Source: Fervidobacterium nodosum Rt17-B1 (lineage in GTDB: Bacteria > Thermotogota > Thermotogae > Thermotogales > Fervidobacteriaceae). Taken from it: DNA of 64,000 nt. Of the stretch, positions 43,028 to 51,841 are shown one piece after another (the stretch's first letter is position 1; each line of letters starts with the position of its first letter). The notes below the pieces were generated by a model that was not told the DNA's origin, searched no databases, and saw only the letters and a list, made by a program, of their open reading frames with translations. The stretch is taken from positions 434,001-498,000 of the forward strand of contig NC_009718.1 of the NCBI RefSeq assembly GCF_000017545.1, written 5' to 3'. The position numbers and the translations under genes are program-made.

Positions 43028-43288
43028 ATGGAAATATTAAAAGTCAGTTCAAAGTCAAATCCAAACAAAGTTGCGGGGGCTATCGTTGGTTCTCTCAAAA
43101 AGAACGGTAAAGTTGAAATTCAAGCTATCGGTGCAGGAGCAGTTAACCAAGCATCAAAAGCACTTGCCATCGCTAGAAGGTTCTTAGAACAAGAAAAACT
43201 TGATTTATACGCTGTTCCAGCATTCATTGAAATACAAATCGGTAATGAGACAAGAACTGGTATATCATTCAAAGTTTATATGAAATAA
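43028..43288 (+). CDS. spoVS: SpoVS-family (Alba-like) protein
   Basis: The 86-residue protein is a clear SpoVS: EILKVSSKSNPNKVAGAIVG, VEIQAIGAGAVNQASKALAI, then FIEIQIGNETRTGISFKVYM. The fold is Alba-like and may bind nucleic acid. In Bacillus it affects sporulation, but homologues are common in non-sporulating Thermotogota and Deinococcota, so a different, probably regulatory, role is expected here. The ATG at 43028 follows AAGGAGG; the open frame upstream to 42944 is the promoter region and is not coding. Confidence 0.94.
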   Translation: MEILKVSSKSNPNKVAGAIVGSLKKNGKVEIQAIGAGAVNQASKALAIARRFLEQEKLDLYAVPAFIEIQIGNETRTGISFKVYMK

Positions 43289-43323
43289 TTATAACATTAA
43301 AATGGTAGGTTTTTAGTTGAGCA

Positions 43324-43593
43324 ATGGAGGAAATTTCCGAAGTATTAAGTGAAGAATTAAAAATTATCGCAGAAGCTTGCATAAATGACGATAGAATCTT
43401 AGAAATTGTCACGTCAATTTCAAAGATGTCTGAAACAGAAAGAGATAATTTTAAAAGCAAAATAACAAGCTATTTTATGAAAAAAAACTCCAAAGAAGAT
43501 ATGGAAGCATACAAGTTTTACAAATTAATCCTTGAAAATTCAAATGCTCATAAGGTTATTGAATTGTACACTAAAATTGTTAGCTCAAAATGA
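43324..43593 (+). CDS. Small hypothetical protein, acidic and helical
   Basis: I do not recognise a family. The 89-residue product is charged and predicted helical throughout (EEISEVLSEELKIIAEACIN; KKNSKEDMEAYKFYKLILEN), with no membrane segment, signal peptide or cysteine pair. It lies 35 bp after spoVS and before a strong terminator, so the two genes form one unit. The ribosome binding site is weak (TAGG). The gene is plausible from position and codon use, but the product is unknown. Confidence 0.65.
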   Translation: MEEISEVLSEELKIIAEACINDDRILEIVTSISKMSETERDNFKSKITSYFMKKNSKEDMEAYKFYKLILENSNAHKVIELYTKIVSSK

Positions 43594-43606
43594 TTCAAAT
43601 AATCAT

Positions 43607-43628
43607 ACCGGTGCCAAGAGGCACCGGT
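43607..43628 (+). terminator. Terminator of the spoVS unit
   Basis: ACCGGTGCC and GGCACCGGT form a perfect 9-bp stem with the tetraloop AAGA, followed by TTAATTTTG. It lies 14 bp after the small hypothetical gene and before the YqhQ gene. Confidence 0.8.
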
Positions 43629-43705
43629 TAATTTTGAAAAATTTTTACATTCTTTTTATCTTTAACAAATATGTTCAAAAAATGTGAAAAAGTGAGGTGA
43701 ATTAA

Positions 43706-44620
43706 TTGAAAGTTGGAGGTCAAGCAGTAATAGACGGTGTTTTAATGATGGGAAAAAAAGTTGTCGTCGCAGTAAGAAAGAAAAACGGAAATATAGAAGT
43801 GCAAGAATTAGGAAGTGTAAGTCGAAGTTCTAAATGGTCAAAAATTCCGTTTGTTAGAGGTTTTTTTAGTTTGTTTTATTCTTTGTACTTTGGGATAAAA
43901 GCTATAAATTTAAGTGCAGAACTGTCTTCAGATGAAAAGATGAAAAAAAGTGAATCGTTTTTCTCGATACTTTTTTCAATAGTTTTAGCAATAGGTTTGT
44001 TCATAGTACTTCCAGCGTATTTAACAAAATGGTTAGGTTTTAAAAACAACGAATTCATTTTTTCTCTTGTTGATGGCTTCATACGTTTAGGAGTGTTTTT
44101 ACTTTACGTTTACATCATTTCTTTATTCAAAGACGTGAAAGACGTGTTTAGATATCATGGAGCTGAACATAAAGCTGTTCATACATACGAAAATGGTGAA
44201 GAATTGACAGTGGAAAACGCGAGAAAATACTCAACTATACATCCAAGATGTGGAACAAATTTTGTGATGATATTTTTAATTATAGCTATTTTAGTACATA
44301 GCGTTTTCGGCATATTCGGTCCCCTCAACATGTTGAACAGGATATTACTAAGAATTTTAGTACTTCCAGTTGTTGCAGGGATTGCTTACGAATTATTACG
44401 CTTGTTTGACAAGTACCCATCATTAAGAATTTTAGCTGCTCCTGGTTTGCTTCTTCAAAGACTTACAACAGCCCAACCAGATGATTCACAATTAGAAGTC
44501 GCTATCGTTTCCCTCAGACACGCCCTTGGAATGTTCGAAATGCTTGATAGTGTTAATTTGGAAAACGAAAATAATAGCAGAAACGATAAAGTAGATGATC
44601 AACCCGAATTTCTTGGTTGA
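43706..44620 (+). CDS. YqhQ/DUF1385 family membrane protein
   Basis: The 304-residue protein has the family start VGGQAVIDGVLMMGKK, three or four hydrophobic helices, the conserved metal-site-like block FRYHGAEHKAVHTYENGE near residue 150 and HPRCGTNFVMIFLI near residue 177. It ends with LEVAIVSLRHALGMFEM. The function is unknown; in other bacteria it is often near prfA or rpmE. TTG start at 43706 behind GTGAGGTGA. Its last 129 bp overlap the convergent WecA-like gene. Confidence 0.88.
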   Translation: MKVGGQAVIDGVLMMGKKVVVAVRKKNGNIEVQELGSVSRSSKWSKIPFVRGFFSLFYSLYFGIKAINLSAELSSDEKMKKSESFFSILFSIVLAIGLFIVLPAYLTKWLGFKNNEFIFSLVDGFIRLGVFLLYVYIISLFKDVKDVFRYHGAEHKAVHTYENGEELTVENARKYSTIHPRCGTNFVMIFLIIAILVHSVFGIFGPLNMLNRILLRILVLPVVAGIAYELLRLFDKYPSLRILAAPGLLLQRLTTAQPDDSQLEVAIVSLRHALGMFEMLDSVNLENENNSRNDKVDDQPEFLG

Positions 44621-45421
44621 TAGTATCGCAAACCCCAAGGAGAGAAGATAAGCATTAATTAGGAAAAAAACGTGTCCGAATTTTTTCACACCAATATGAT
44701 GAAGGTGATAAGTATCAGGTTTAAAAGGATTCCTTCCCAAAAGTATCCTCCTCAAAAATGAGGAGGATATTTCATAAATAGGATATCCAAAAAACACTAC
44801 CAATTTCAATATATCAACTGAGATTTTTCCAGCTGAATTCAAAAGAATATATGCAACTAAAAAAGCTCCTGAATCTCCCATAAATAAAGACTCTTGAAAG
44901 TTAAAAAATAAAAGTATTAGAAGTAATAATGCAATCTCAAAATTAAGTGTCATAAGTGAGTATATAATTGCAATTCCAATTAAAAGTCCGTTCACACCAT
45001 CTATTAAATTAAACGCATTAACGATTACTATAAAAAATAGAAATGTGACTATTTTTGTAGTTAGATTATCAAATCCTAGAAAATATAAATGATGAGAATT
45101 TATGTAAAAAATTCCAGCAATAAATTGGAGCAATAACTTAAGATAATATGGTATCTCAAGTAAATCATCTATGATGCCTATAGCAAATACGATATAAAAT
45201 ACTACATCACTAATTATGTTATTTTCATAAATTCCTAATTTTGAGAGGAATAAAACCATTAAAAATAAAATTACGCCACCTATTAGTGGCACGGGTTTAT
45301 TATGTTTTTTCCTTTCTGAAGGATATTCAAGCAGTAAACTAGTTTTATTAGAAAAAAAACTGAAAATATATACCAAGATTACTTCGAAAAGTATTATTAG
45401 CAAGAAACCGGTCATTACCAT
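44492..45421 (-). CDS. WecA/TagO-like polyprenyl-phosphate sugar-1-phosphate transferase
   Basis: This multi-pass membrane enzyme of the MraY/WecA superfamily has about 309 residues. The magnesium/substrate loops are visible: IGIIDDLLEIPYYLKLLLQF, IVNAFNLIDGVNGLLIGIA, FMGDSGAFLVAYILL and DTYHLHHIGVKKFG. It would transfer a sugar phosphate (GlcNAc-1-P type) to undecaprenyl phosphate and start synthesis of an envelope polymer. I choose the ATG at 45421 behind GGAGATG, 35 bp after mraY. The last helix is encoded in the overlap with the YqhQ gene. Confidence 0.85.
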   Translation of the reverse strand: MVMTGFLLIILFEVILVYIFSFFSNKTSLLLEYPSERKKHNKPVPLIGGVILFLMVLFLSKLGIYENNIISDVVFYIVFAIGIIDDLLEIPYYLKLLLQFIAGIFYINSHHLYFLGFDNLTTKIVTFLFFIVIVNAFNLIDGVNGLLIGIAIIYSLMTLNFEIALLLLILLFFNFQESLFMGDSGAFLVAYILLNSAGKISVDILKLVVFFGYPIYEISSSFLRRILLGRNPFKPDTYHLHHIGVKKFGHVFFLINAYLLSLGFAILSTKKFGLIIYFIVSAIIFVFQINTIKHFEHSKGVSEGNDSDF

Positions 45422-45455
45422 AGCAACATCTCCAAACGCTATCGCTGAGTTCAAA

Positions 45456-46376
45456 TTATCGATTCAAGAAAAAAGCTATGTAAAAAATCGCTATCGCTAA
45501 ATTCCACGCCGAGAAAACTCCGACAATTTTTTCTTCTTTCCAGCCAAGAAGTTCAAAGTGATGGTGAATCGGCGCCATCTTGAATAATCTTTTCCCTCTA
45601 AGCTTATAAGAACTAACCTGTAAAATAACACTTATTGTTTCAAGTAAGAAAATTGGTGTAAAGAATAATAAAGAAAGTTCATTGTTAGTCATGAGAGCAT
45701 AAGTCGAAATGTAAGCTCCTAGTGCCAAAGAACCTGTATCACCCATGAAAACTTTCGCTGGTCTTGTGTTATAAACCAAGAAAGAAAGTAAAGGCATTAT
45801 TATAACGAAAATCGCTTTATATTCCATAGAACTCTTTGAAAAAAACATGAAGGGAATCATACTTGTTACAAAAACCCATCCAGCGAGCCCGTCAATTCCA
45901 TCGGTAAGATTTGTAGCGTTCGAGTATCCCGAAACTAATAACATTGTAAACAAATAGAATAACCAACTTGGCACCGTTATGCCAAATATACTACTCGTCC
46001 TGTATTGAAGAATTGTATAGGCAATCCATATAGAAAATAAGAATTGAAGAGCCAACTTTTGCCAAGCTCTCAAACCAAGTGAACGCTTCTTTACGATGCT
46101 CACAAAATCATCTAAAAAACCTATAAAGCCATAGAAAAGCAACGTAAAAATAAGCTCTTTGGGAAGTTTTAAAATTAAACCCGCAATTACTGTTAAAGAT
46201 ATAAAAACTATTCCTCCAGCGGTCGGTGTACCTTCTTTATAATTATGCAAATCTGGGCCCTCCTGGCGGATATACTGCCCAAGTTTGAGTTTTTTCATGT
46301 AATCTATGAACTTCGGGAATATGATTATCCCTAGTACAAACTCAGCTAACAAAGTTGCTGCACTGTATATATCCAT
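45456..46376 (-). CDS. mraY: Phospho-N-acetylmuramoyl-pentapeptide transferase
   Basis: MraY makes lipid I on the inner face of the membrane. The 306-residue protein has ten predicted helices and the signatures GTPTAGGIVFISLTVI near residue 47, GFLDDFVSIVKKRSLGLRAW near residue 85, TNLTDGIDGLAGWV near residue 154, FMGDTGSLALGAYI and the MAPIHHHFELLGWKE block near residue 275. It follows murF in a murE-murF-mraY-wecA order. Confidence 0.96.
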   Translation of the reverse strand: MDIYSAATLLAEFVLGIIIFPKFIDYMKKLKLGQYIRQEGPDLHNYKEGTPTAGGIVFISLTVIAGLILKLPKELIFTLLFYGFIGFLDDFVSIVKKRSLGLRAWQKLALQFLFSIWIAYTILQYRTSSIFGITVPSWLFYLFTMLLVSGYSNATNLTDGIDGLAGWVFVTSMIPFMFFSKSSMEYKAIFVIIMPLLSFLVYNTRPAKVFMGDTGSLALGAYISTYALMTNNELSLLFFTPIFLLETISVILQVSSYKLRGKRLFKMAPIHHHFELLGWKEEKIVGVFSAWNLAIAIFYIAFFLNR

Positions 46377-46431
46377 TTCGCTAAACTATCCTCCTTTAAA
46401 ATACTAAGAATCGTTAAAAATACCTAAATAT

Positions 46432-47703
46432 CTAAAATTTTCGATTTAACACTTCTTCGACTATTTTATCAAGTTCAACAGCACGTGATGCTTTGAAATA
46501 AAGTACACCATCGAAACTATCGTTGATTAACCTATTGTTTAAAAAGCTTATAATTTCTTTATCATCTGCGCTTCTGAATATTATATTCGAACAGCTTATG
46601 TCCTTTGATTCTTCCTCTTTATCATAAACAACAACACCATCAAGTTGTTCTAAAAGTTCAGAAAGCTTTTTATGATAATAAGTTGAATATTCGCCTAATT
46701 CTTTCATAGCACCAACTATCGCATAACGCGGTTTAGGAAAATTTTCTAAAATTTCTTCTATGCCCGCTTTAAACGACTCATAGCTCGCGTTATAAGTATC
46801 ATCAATTAAATATCCTTTGCTAAATCTGTGAACATTAAATCTCCCTTTTAAAGGTTTGTAATTCGCCAGGTTGAGCGGATTAAATAATACATCAATCATA
46901 TCCGCAATACCAAAGGCTACTAAAGCAGATAAGGCCATCGGCTTTGTCCAATATCCAGGAAGCTGGTAATAAAATTCTTCGCCTTCATATTCAAAGGTAA
47001 GAATAGTTGATGAACCGTTGTATTCTCTTTTAGAAAGTATATAATCTCCGCCGGTAGTGCCGAAATACCTACATTTTGTACATCTCATTCTTTCATCGTC
47101 AAAATTTACCAATGCTTCTTTTGAATTTTCCACAATTTGCCACTTACCCTTGAAAATGTTTTCAACACTTCCTGCAACTCCAACATGAGCACTCCCCACA
47201 TTAAGCAAGACCCCAATATCTGGCGGAAAAATTTTGCACAAGTATTCAATATCTCCAACTACCCTTTGAGCCATTTCGAGAATTAAAACAGATTCACCCC
47301 TATAAGAATTTATAATAGACAGTGGGAGACCTATTTCAGAATTTAAATTTCCTTCATTTTTGAAAGCAGATATTTCAGAACTTAAGACCGACCATACAAT
47401 CTCTTTCGTGGAAGTTTTGCCATTTGAGCCTGTAATTCCTATAATCTTAGGCTTGAACTTTTCAACGATAGTCTTAGCTAATTGACCAAGAAATTCAACG
47501 GTGTTAGGAACGATTATTTGATTTTCAAATCCCGTATCTTTCTCAACAATAGCTGCATATGCACCGTTTTCAAAAGCGTGTTTTACAAAGTCGTGCCCAT
47601 CAACATTGTTTCCTTTAATAGCAACAAATACATCACCTGGTTGGACTTTTCGTGAATCTATAACAAATTTATGACCAAATAAATCTGATAACTTCACAGG
47701 CAC
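46432..47703 (-). CDS. murF: UDP-MurNAc-tripeptide:D-Ala-D-Ala ligase
   Basis: MurF adds D-Ala-D-Ala to the peptidoglycan precursor. In 423 residues the N-terminal domain begins FVIDSRKVQPGDVFVAIKG, the ATP loop is GITGSNGKTSTKEIVWSVL near residue 88, NEGNLNSEIGLPLS is near residue 116, and the C-terminal domain has DDTYNASYESFKAGIEEIL near residue 288. GTG start behind GGAGTGA. A four-cysteine-poor insertion with a CTKC motif near residue 200 is unusual but small. Confidence 0.95.
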   Translation of the reverse strand: MPVKLSDLFGHKFVIDSRKVQPGDVFVAIKGNNVDGHDFVKHAFENGAYAAIVEKDTGFENQIIVPNTVEFLGQLAKTIVEKFKPKIIGITGSNGKTSTKEIVWSVLSSEISAFKNEGNLNSEIGLPLSIINSYRGESVLILEMAQRVVGDIEYLCKIFPPDIGVLLNVGSAHVGVAGSVENIFKGKWQIVENSKEALVNFDDERMRCTKCRYFGTTGGDYILSKREYNGSSTILTFEYEGEEFYYQLPGYWTKPMALSALVAFGIADMIDVLFNPLNLANYKPLKGRFNVHRFSKGYLIDDTYNASYESFKAGIEEILENFPKPRYAIVGAMKELGEYSTYYHKKLSELLEQLDGVVVYDKEEESKDISCSNIIFRSADDKEIISFLNNRLINDSFDGVLYFKASRAVELDKIVEEVLNRKF

Positions 47704-47750
47704 AAAATATCACTCCAGATTTTTATTCAATCTTCCAACATTTTATTTTT

Positions 47751-49244
47751 TCAATCTCTTGAATAATGGTTTTTGTTTATTTTCGATAGTATTATATCTA
47801 GCGCAACATCTCTATCTTTAAATGGAATTTTAAGAGTATCGCTGAAAATTTGATAAGGCTCATGTCCTCTACCAGTAATTAACACAACATCTCCACGGTT
47901 AGCTAAGGTAATTGCAGTGTCGATAGCTTCTTTTCTATCCAAAACAGTCAATGATAAAGAGTTTGGTCTAACACCTTTTTCAACCTCATTTATTATTTCT
48001 TCGGGATTTTCTCCTCTTGGATCATCTGTTGTGAGTATGGCGATATCTGCAAGTCTCGTAACTACCTCAGCCATCATTGGTCTTTTACCTTTATCAGCTT
48101 GCCCGCCGGCACCGTAAACAACAATCACTCTACCTTTGGCCAATTTTCTGGCACTACTGATAACTTTTTCAAGTGCATCCGGTGAGTGCGCAAAGTCTAT
48201 TACAACTTCTATTCCCAAACGTCTTGCCTCAGGAATTGGTTCAAATCTACCATCTACACCTCTAAAAGAAGAAATATAACTTATTACTTCATCAATTTCA
48301 TAACCTATTTCAACCAGACCAGCAAGTACTAGTGTAACGTTAAAAGCGTTATACTCACCTATCATCTGTGTGTAAACTTTTTTAGTACCATAAGGTGTTC
48401 TTAAAATAAAATTCGTACCATTCCATCCAGTTGTTATATCCGATATCTTGTATTGTGCGTTCTCATTAACTCCAAAAGTTACAAGATTTGGTACTTTTTT
48501 CCCGTTTAACAATTGTACATATTCTTCGTTGATAACAGCTATACCATCTTTCTTTAGTAAATCAAAAAGATGAAGCTTTGAGTTAACATAATGCTCAAAT
48601 GTCGGATGGTAATCGAGGTGATCTCTTGTAATATTTGTTAAACCGGCAATATCAAATCTTATAGTCTCAACACGTCCTTGATCTAAAGAGTGTGAAGAGA
48701 CTTCCATAGAATAATAGCTTCCACCGTTTTTGTGTGTTTTCGACATATTATCCATTATAGTTATTGCATCTGGTGTAGTGTTATGGACATAAAACTTATC
48801 ACCTAGAATATCATTAAGAACCGTTCCAGAAAGGCTTCCATTCAATCCAAATTGTTGCATTATATGATGAAATAGGTGAGCACACGTTGTTTTTCCATTC
48901 GTTCCAGTAACACCAAATGTGATTAAATGCTGATAAGGATGCGAATAAAATTCTGCCGCTAAGTAAGCTTCAGCTAGTCTGCTATCGTAAACTTGAACGT
49001 GTGGGAGTTTCGTATTTATTTCCTCTTCGGTTACAAGAGCAATTACCATTCCTTCATTATAAAGTCTTTCAGCAATAGTATGTGAATCAAATTTTGAACC
49101 TTTTCTACAAATAAATAGTGTGTTTTCTTTTAGATTGTTTGAATTGTTCGAAATATGTTCAATGTCTTTATCGATTAATTCAGGCGGAATGTTTGATTTT
49201 ACAACAAATTTTTCAATAGTTTCGATCAACTTACCTAATTTCAA
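47751..49244 (-). CDS. murE: UDP-MurNAc-dipeptide:amino acid ligase MurE
   Basis: MurE adds the third amino acid to UDP-MurNAc-Ala-Glu. In ~497 residues the ATP loop is FGVTGTNGKTTCAHLFHHIM near residue 112, NTTPDAITIMDNM is near residue 155, and the specificity motif DDPRGENPEEII is near residue 405. Meso-DAP enzymes typically have DNPR; Thermotoga MurE with DDPRG accepts D- and L-lysine, so lysine may be used here too. TTG at 49244 is six bases after GAGGTG; the GTG upstream is part of the ribosome binding site. Confidence 0.94.
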   Translation of the reverse strand: MKLGKLIETIEKFVVKSNIPPELIDKDIEHISNNSNNLKENTLFICRKGSKFDSHTIAERLYNEGMVIALVTEEEINTKLPHVQVYDSRLAEAYLAAEFYSHPYQHLITFGVTGTNGKTTCAHLFHHIMQQFGLNGSLSGTVLNDILGDKFYVHNTTPDAITIMDNMSKTHKNGGSYYSMEVSSHSLDQGRVETIRFDIAGLTNITRDHLDYHPTFEHYVNSKLHLFDLLKKDGIAVINEEYVQLLNGKKVPNLVTFGVNENAQYKISDITTGWNGTNFILRTPYGTKKVYTQMIGEYNAFNVTLVLAGLVEIGYEIDEVISYISSFRGVDGRFEPIPEARRLGIEVVIDFAHSPDALEKVISSARKLAKGRVIVVYGAGGQADKGKRPMMAEVVTRLADIAILTTDDPRGENPEEIINEVEKGVRPNSLSLTVLDRKEAIDTAITLANRGDVVLITGRGHEPYQIFSDTLKIPFKDRDVALDIILSKINKNHYSRD

Positions 49245-49370
49245 GTTAATCACCTCTTCAAGAATAGTCTCAAACTGATCTTAGAAAAGCGAAATATCAA
49301 AAAAACACTATAAAAATTATAACACTCAACGAAAATTATTCAACTGACAGAAATATATTTTAAATTATAA

Positions 49371-49400
49371 AAACAGTATCCCCATCAAGGGATACTGTTT
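49371..49400 (-). terminator. Terminator of the sugar importer operon
   Basis: AAACAGTATCCC and GGGATACTGTTT form a perfect 12-bp stem with a six-base loop, followed on the minus strand by TTTTTATAATTT. It lies about 54 bp past the glycosyltransferase gene and before murE. The remaining ~200-bp gap is AT-rich and should contain the murE promoter, which I could not fix. Confidence 0.85.
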
Positions 49401-49453
49401 GATGAATTTTGGTTTTTTGTTATATTTACTATTTTTTGTATATCGATTGTCCA

Positions 49454-50893
49454 TCAAATATTTTTTATCTTCTCTATAAAATTTTTGACATCATTTTTGA
49501 TATATTCAACGTTAACATTAATATCTTTTAGGTCTTTTGAATTATTTATTGAATTTAAAATATTTTCAAGATATTTCTCAGCTGTGTTTTCCCAAGTATA
49601 TCTTTTCGCTAATTCTATGGACTTAGAGTTATCAAATTGTGTTAATCCAATATATAATTTATGCGATATATCTTCAATATCTTCTGGGTCTATCAAAAGT
49701 CCCTCGTTGTTAGATAAAATTTCTAACGGTCCTCCATTCTTTGTCGCTACAACAACTAATCCACAAGCAGCTGCTTCAACTATGGCTAAGCCAAAAGGTT
49801 CGTATAAAGCTGGTAATACAAAAACTGAATGACGTTTTGCACCTATTCTGTAAAGTGCTGCTAAGCTCTGTTGATCCGCAATATTCAAGAAAAATATGCT
49901 TTTACCAATTTCACCTTTACTTTCATTAACTATCTCACGTAAAATTTCGGCTTCTTCATTATTATTTTCATCTATAAATTTCAGTACATCATCTATCCCA
50001 CGAACTACAATAATAAGGTTCGCAGATTTTTTAAGTTTTTCGTTATTTAGAAATGCCCTTACAACGGCTATATGATTTTTTTTCCTATCAATACGACTTG
50101 ACATAATTATAAAAGGTAATTTCTGTCTTCCAACCGATGTTTTTGATAGAACGTTTGTTACATATTTCTCTATTATCCCATCTTGGCTTTGTACTTCCGT
50201 ATTGAAAATCTTGTGATTAATTCCTGGAGGAATAACTTTGAATTTATCACTGTAAGGATCTGCTGTGTATAATTTGTGTGAGTATTGTTCGTACCTTTCT
50301 TGAGATGTACTGCAAACGATGAATGAAGAGTATTTTATCGACAAATTCTCAGCTAATATCCGCACAGAAAATCTATATTTTTTCTCAAGTTCATTTTGGT
50401 CAAATCCGTTTTTCAGCATTTTTTCAAGTTTCCATGCACCCAAAGAATGCCCGGTAAAAGAAAATGGGATACCTGTTTTTTCAAAAAACAAAACACCGCT
50501 TATTCCACCATCTGCGTAATGTGTTGTAACAAAATCAGGGAACTCACCTTCTTTTTCGTATAATTCGTAGATTCTATCAACATACTCAGGAAGATACTTC
50601 CAAAGGTCTTCTTTCCTTAAAAACTTTTCGCCACCGAATGGAATTCTAACAATCCTTACGTTAGGCGAATCAGGGTAATAATCAAATGGCTCAGAAAATT
50701 CTGGCCAGTCTTTATCAATTATCTGTCTGGTGATGATGTCGACTTGTATACCTTTCGAAGTTATAGCCTTTGCAAGTTCTTTAACATAAACAAGTTGTCC
50801 ACCAAAATCTGGATGCTCAGTTAAATGACTGTCATTCTTGTCAAAATTTCCTTGAGGGTTAAAAAAAGCTATTCTTTTCACTATATTCTTCAT
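49454..50893 (-). CDS. Sucrose-phosphate-synthase-like GT4 glycosyltransferase
   Basis: In 479 residues the N-terminal domain begins FFNPQGNFDKNDSHL and has the donor/acceptor motif HPDFGGQLVYVKELAKAI near residue 28. FSFTGHSLGAWKLEKML near residue 145, KVIPPGIN near residue 218, SSRIDRKKNHIAVVRAF near residue 265 and LPALYEPFGLAIVEAAACGL near residue 358 all match sucrose-phosphate synthase and related enzymes. It lacks the C-terminal phosphatase domain. Likely reactions are NDP-glucose plus fructose 6-phosphate or fructose; direction and acceptor are unknown. It is the last gene of an importer operon, directly after a fructokinase-like gene (6 bp). Confidence 0.82.
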   Translation of the reverse strand: MKNIVKRIAFFNPQGNFDKNDSHLTEHPDFGGQLVYVKELAKAITSKGIQVDIITRQIIDKDWPEFSEPFDYYPDSPNVRIVRIPFGGEKFLRKEDLWKYLPEYVDRIYELYEKEGEFPDFVTTHYADGGISGVLFFEKTGIPFSFTGHSLGAWKLEKMLKNGFDQNELEKKYRFSVRILAENLSIKYSSFIVCSTSQERYEQYSHKLYTADPYSDKFKVIPPGINHKIFNTEVQSQDGIIEKYVTNVLSKTSVGRQKLPFIIMSSRIDRKKNHIAVVRAFLNNEKLKKSANLIIVVRGIDDVLKFIDENNNEEAEILREIVNESKGEIGKSIFFLNIADQQSLAALYRIGAKRHSVFVLPALYEPFGLAIVEAAACGLVVVATKNGGPLEILSNNEGLLIDPEDIEDISHKLYIGLTQFDNSKSIELAKRYTWENTAEKYLENILNSINNSKDLKDINVNVEYIKNDVKNFIEKIKNI

Positions 50894-50899
50894 AATCTA

Positions 50900-51805
50900 T
50901 CAGTCCTCCAAAATATCTCTGTTCAATTCAACATCAGCTCCAACAAAACCAAGTATGTAAGACGCAACTTTACTCCCTATTATACAAGATTGAACAAAAT
51001 CTTTTCCATTTAATATTCCATAATACATTCCAGCCCAAAAGCCATCACCAGCACCCGTTGCGTCAACAACAATTTTTGCATAACTTGGAATATGGACTAT
51101 TTCAGCTCCATCTGAAACATATGCACCATACTTACCAGCAGTTAAAACAACATTTTTAACTCCAGCTTTATGAAATTCACCTATGTAGTAACGCACGGCA
51201 TCTTCTAATGGATAATCAACATCGCCAAACATAGCTATCGCATCGTCTAAAGAAGGTTTAGAATATGTAGTGTGTTTCAATATATAATTTATCCTATCTT
51301 TTGTTATTTTGCCACACTCGAATATTTTGTCTCTACAGTTTGGGTCAAAGCTTATTGAAATACCACTATTAATTGCCTTTTCCACAATCGAAATCGTTTT
51401 TTCAAAAGTCTCACTGAAAGAGATAGGCCAGCAACTCAAATGTAAAATTTTTATACCTTGAAAAATATCCTCACTTGGCAATTCTAAAAATCTATCTGCT
51501 CCTCTTAAAACAAAAAAATCAGGGCTTCCAGGAGTTTTTTGGACAAAGACAAGTGTGGTTCCAAAGAAATTATCTATTTGGATATATTTCGTATCCACAC
51601 CATTTTGACTTAGTTTATCTATAATTCGTTCACCAATAATGTCATTCCCAACTTTGGAAAGAATCCGTGTAGGAATACCCAACTGAGCAAGGTACCGTGC
51701 TATATTACCGGGTGAACCGCCTATTTTCAGCTCAAAATGCTCGGCAGCATCAAAAATTTCTTCTGTAATCATATCGGCAAGTAATTCACCTACAAAAAGT
51801 ACCAT
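50900..51805 (-). CDS. PfkB-family sugar kinase, probably fructokinase
   Basis: The 301-residue ribokinase-family protein has GGSPGNIARYLAQLGIPTRI near residue 30, NDIIGERIIDKLSQNGVD near residue 57 and the C-terminal ATP/anion-hole signature VVDATGAGDGFWAGMYYG near residue 247 with the catalytic aspartate. The first Gly motif and overall length fit fructokinases. Its place between an ABC sugar importer and an SPS-like transferase supports fructose as substrate (inference). ATG behind AGGAGGA. Confidence 0.85.
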   Translation of the reverse strand: MVLFVGELLADMITEEIFDAAEHFELKIGGSPGNIARYLAQLGIPTRILSKVGNDIIGERIIDKLSQNGVDTKYIQIDNFFGTTLVFVQKTPGSPDFFVLRGADRFLELPSEDIFQGIKILHLSCWPISFSETFEKTISIVEKAINSGISISFDPNCRDKIFECGKITKDRINYILKHTTYSKPSLDDAIAMFGDVDYPLEDAVRYYIGEFHKAGVKNVVLTAGKYGAYVSDGAEIVHIPSYAKIVVDATGAGDGFWAGMYYGILNGKDFVQSCIIGSKVASYILGFVGADVELNRDILED

Positions 51806-51841
51806 CAGACAGTCCTCCTGATAACATACATTTTTAATCTC

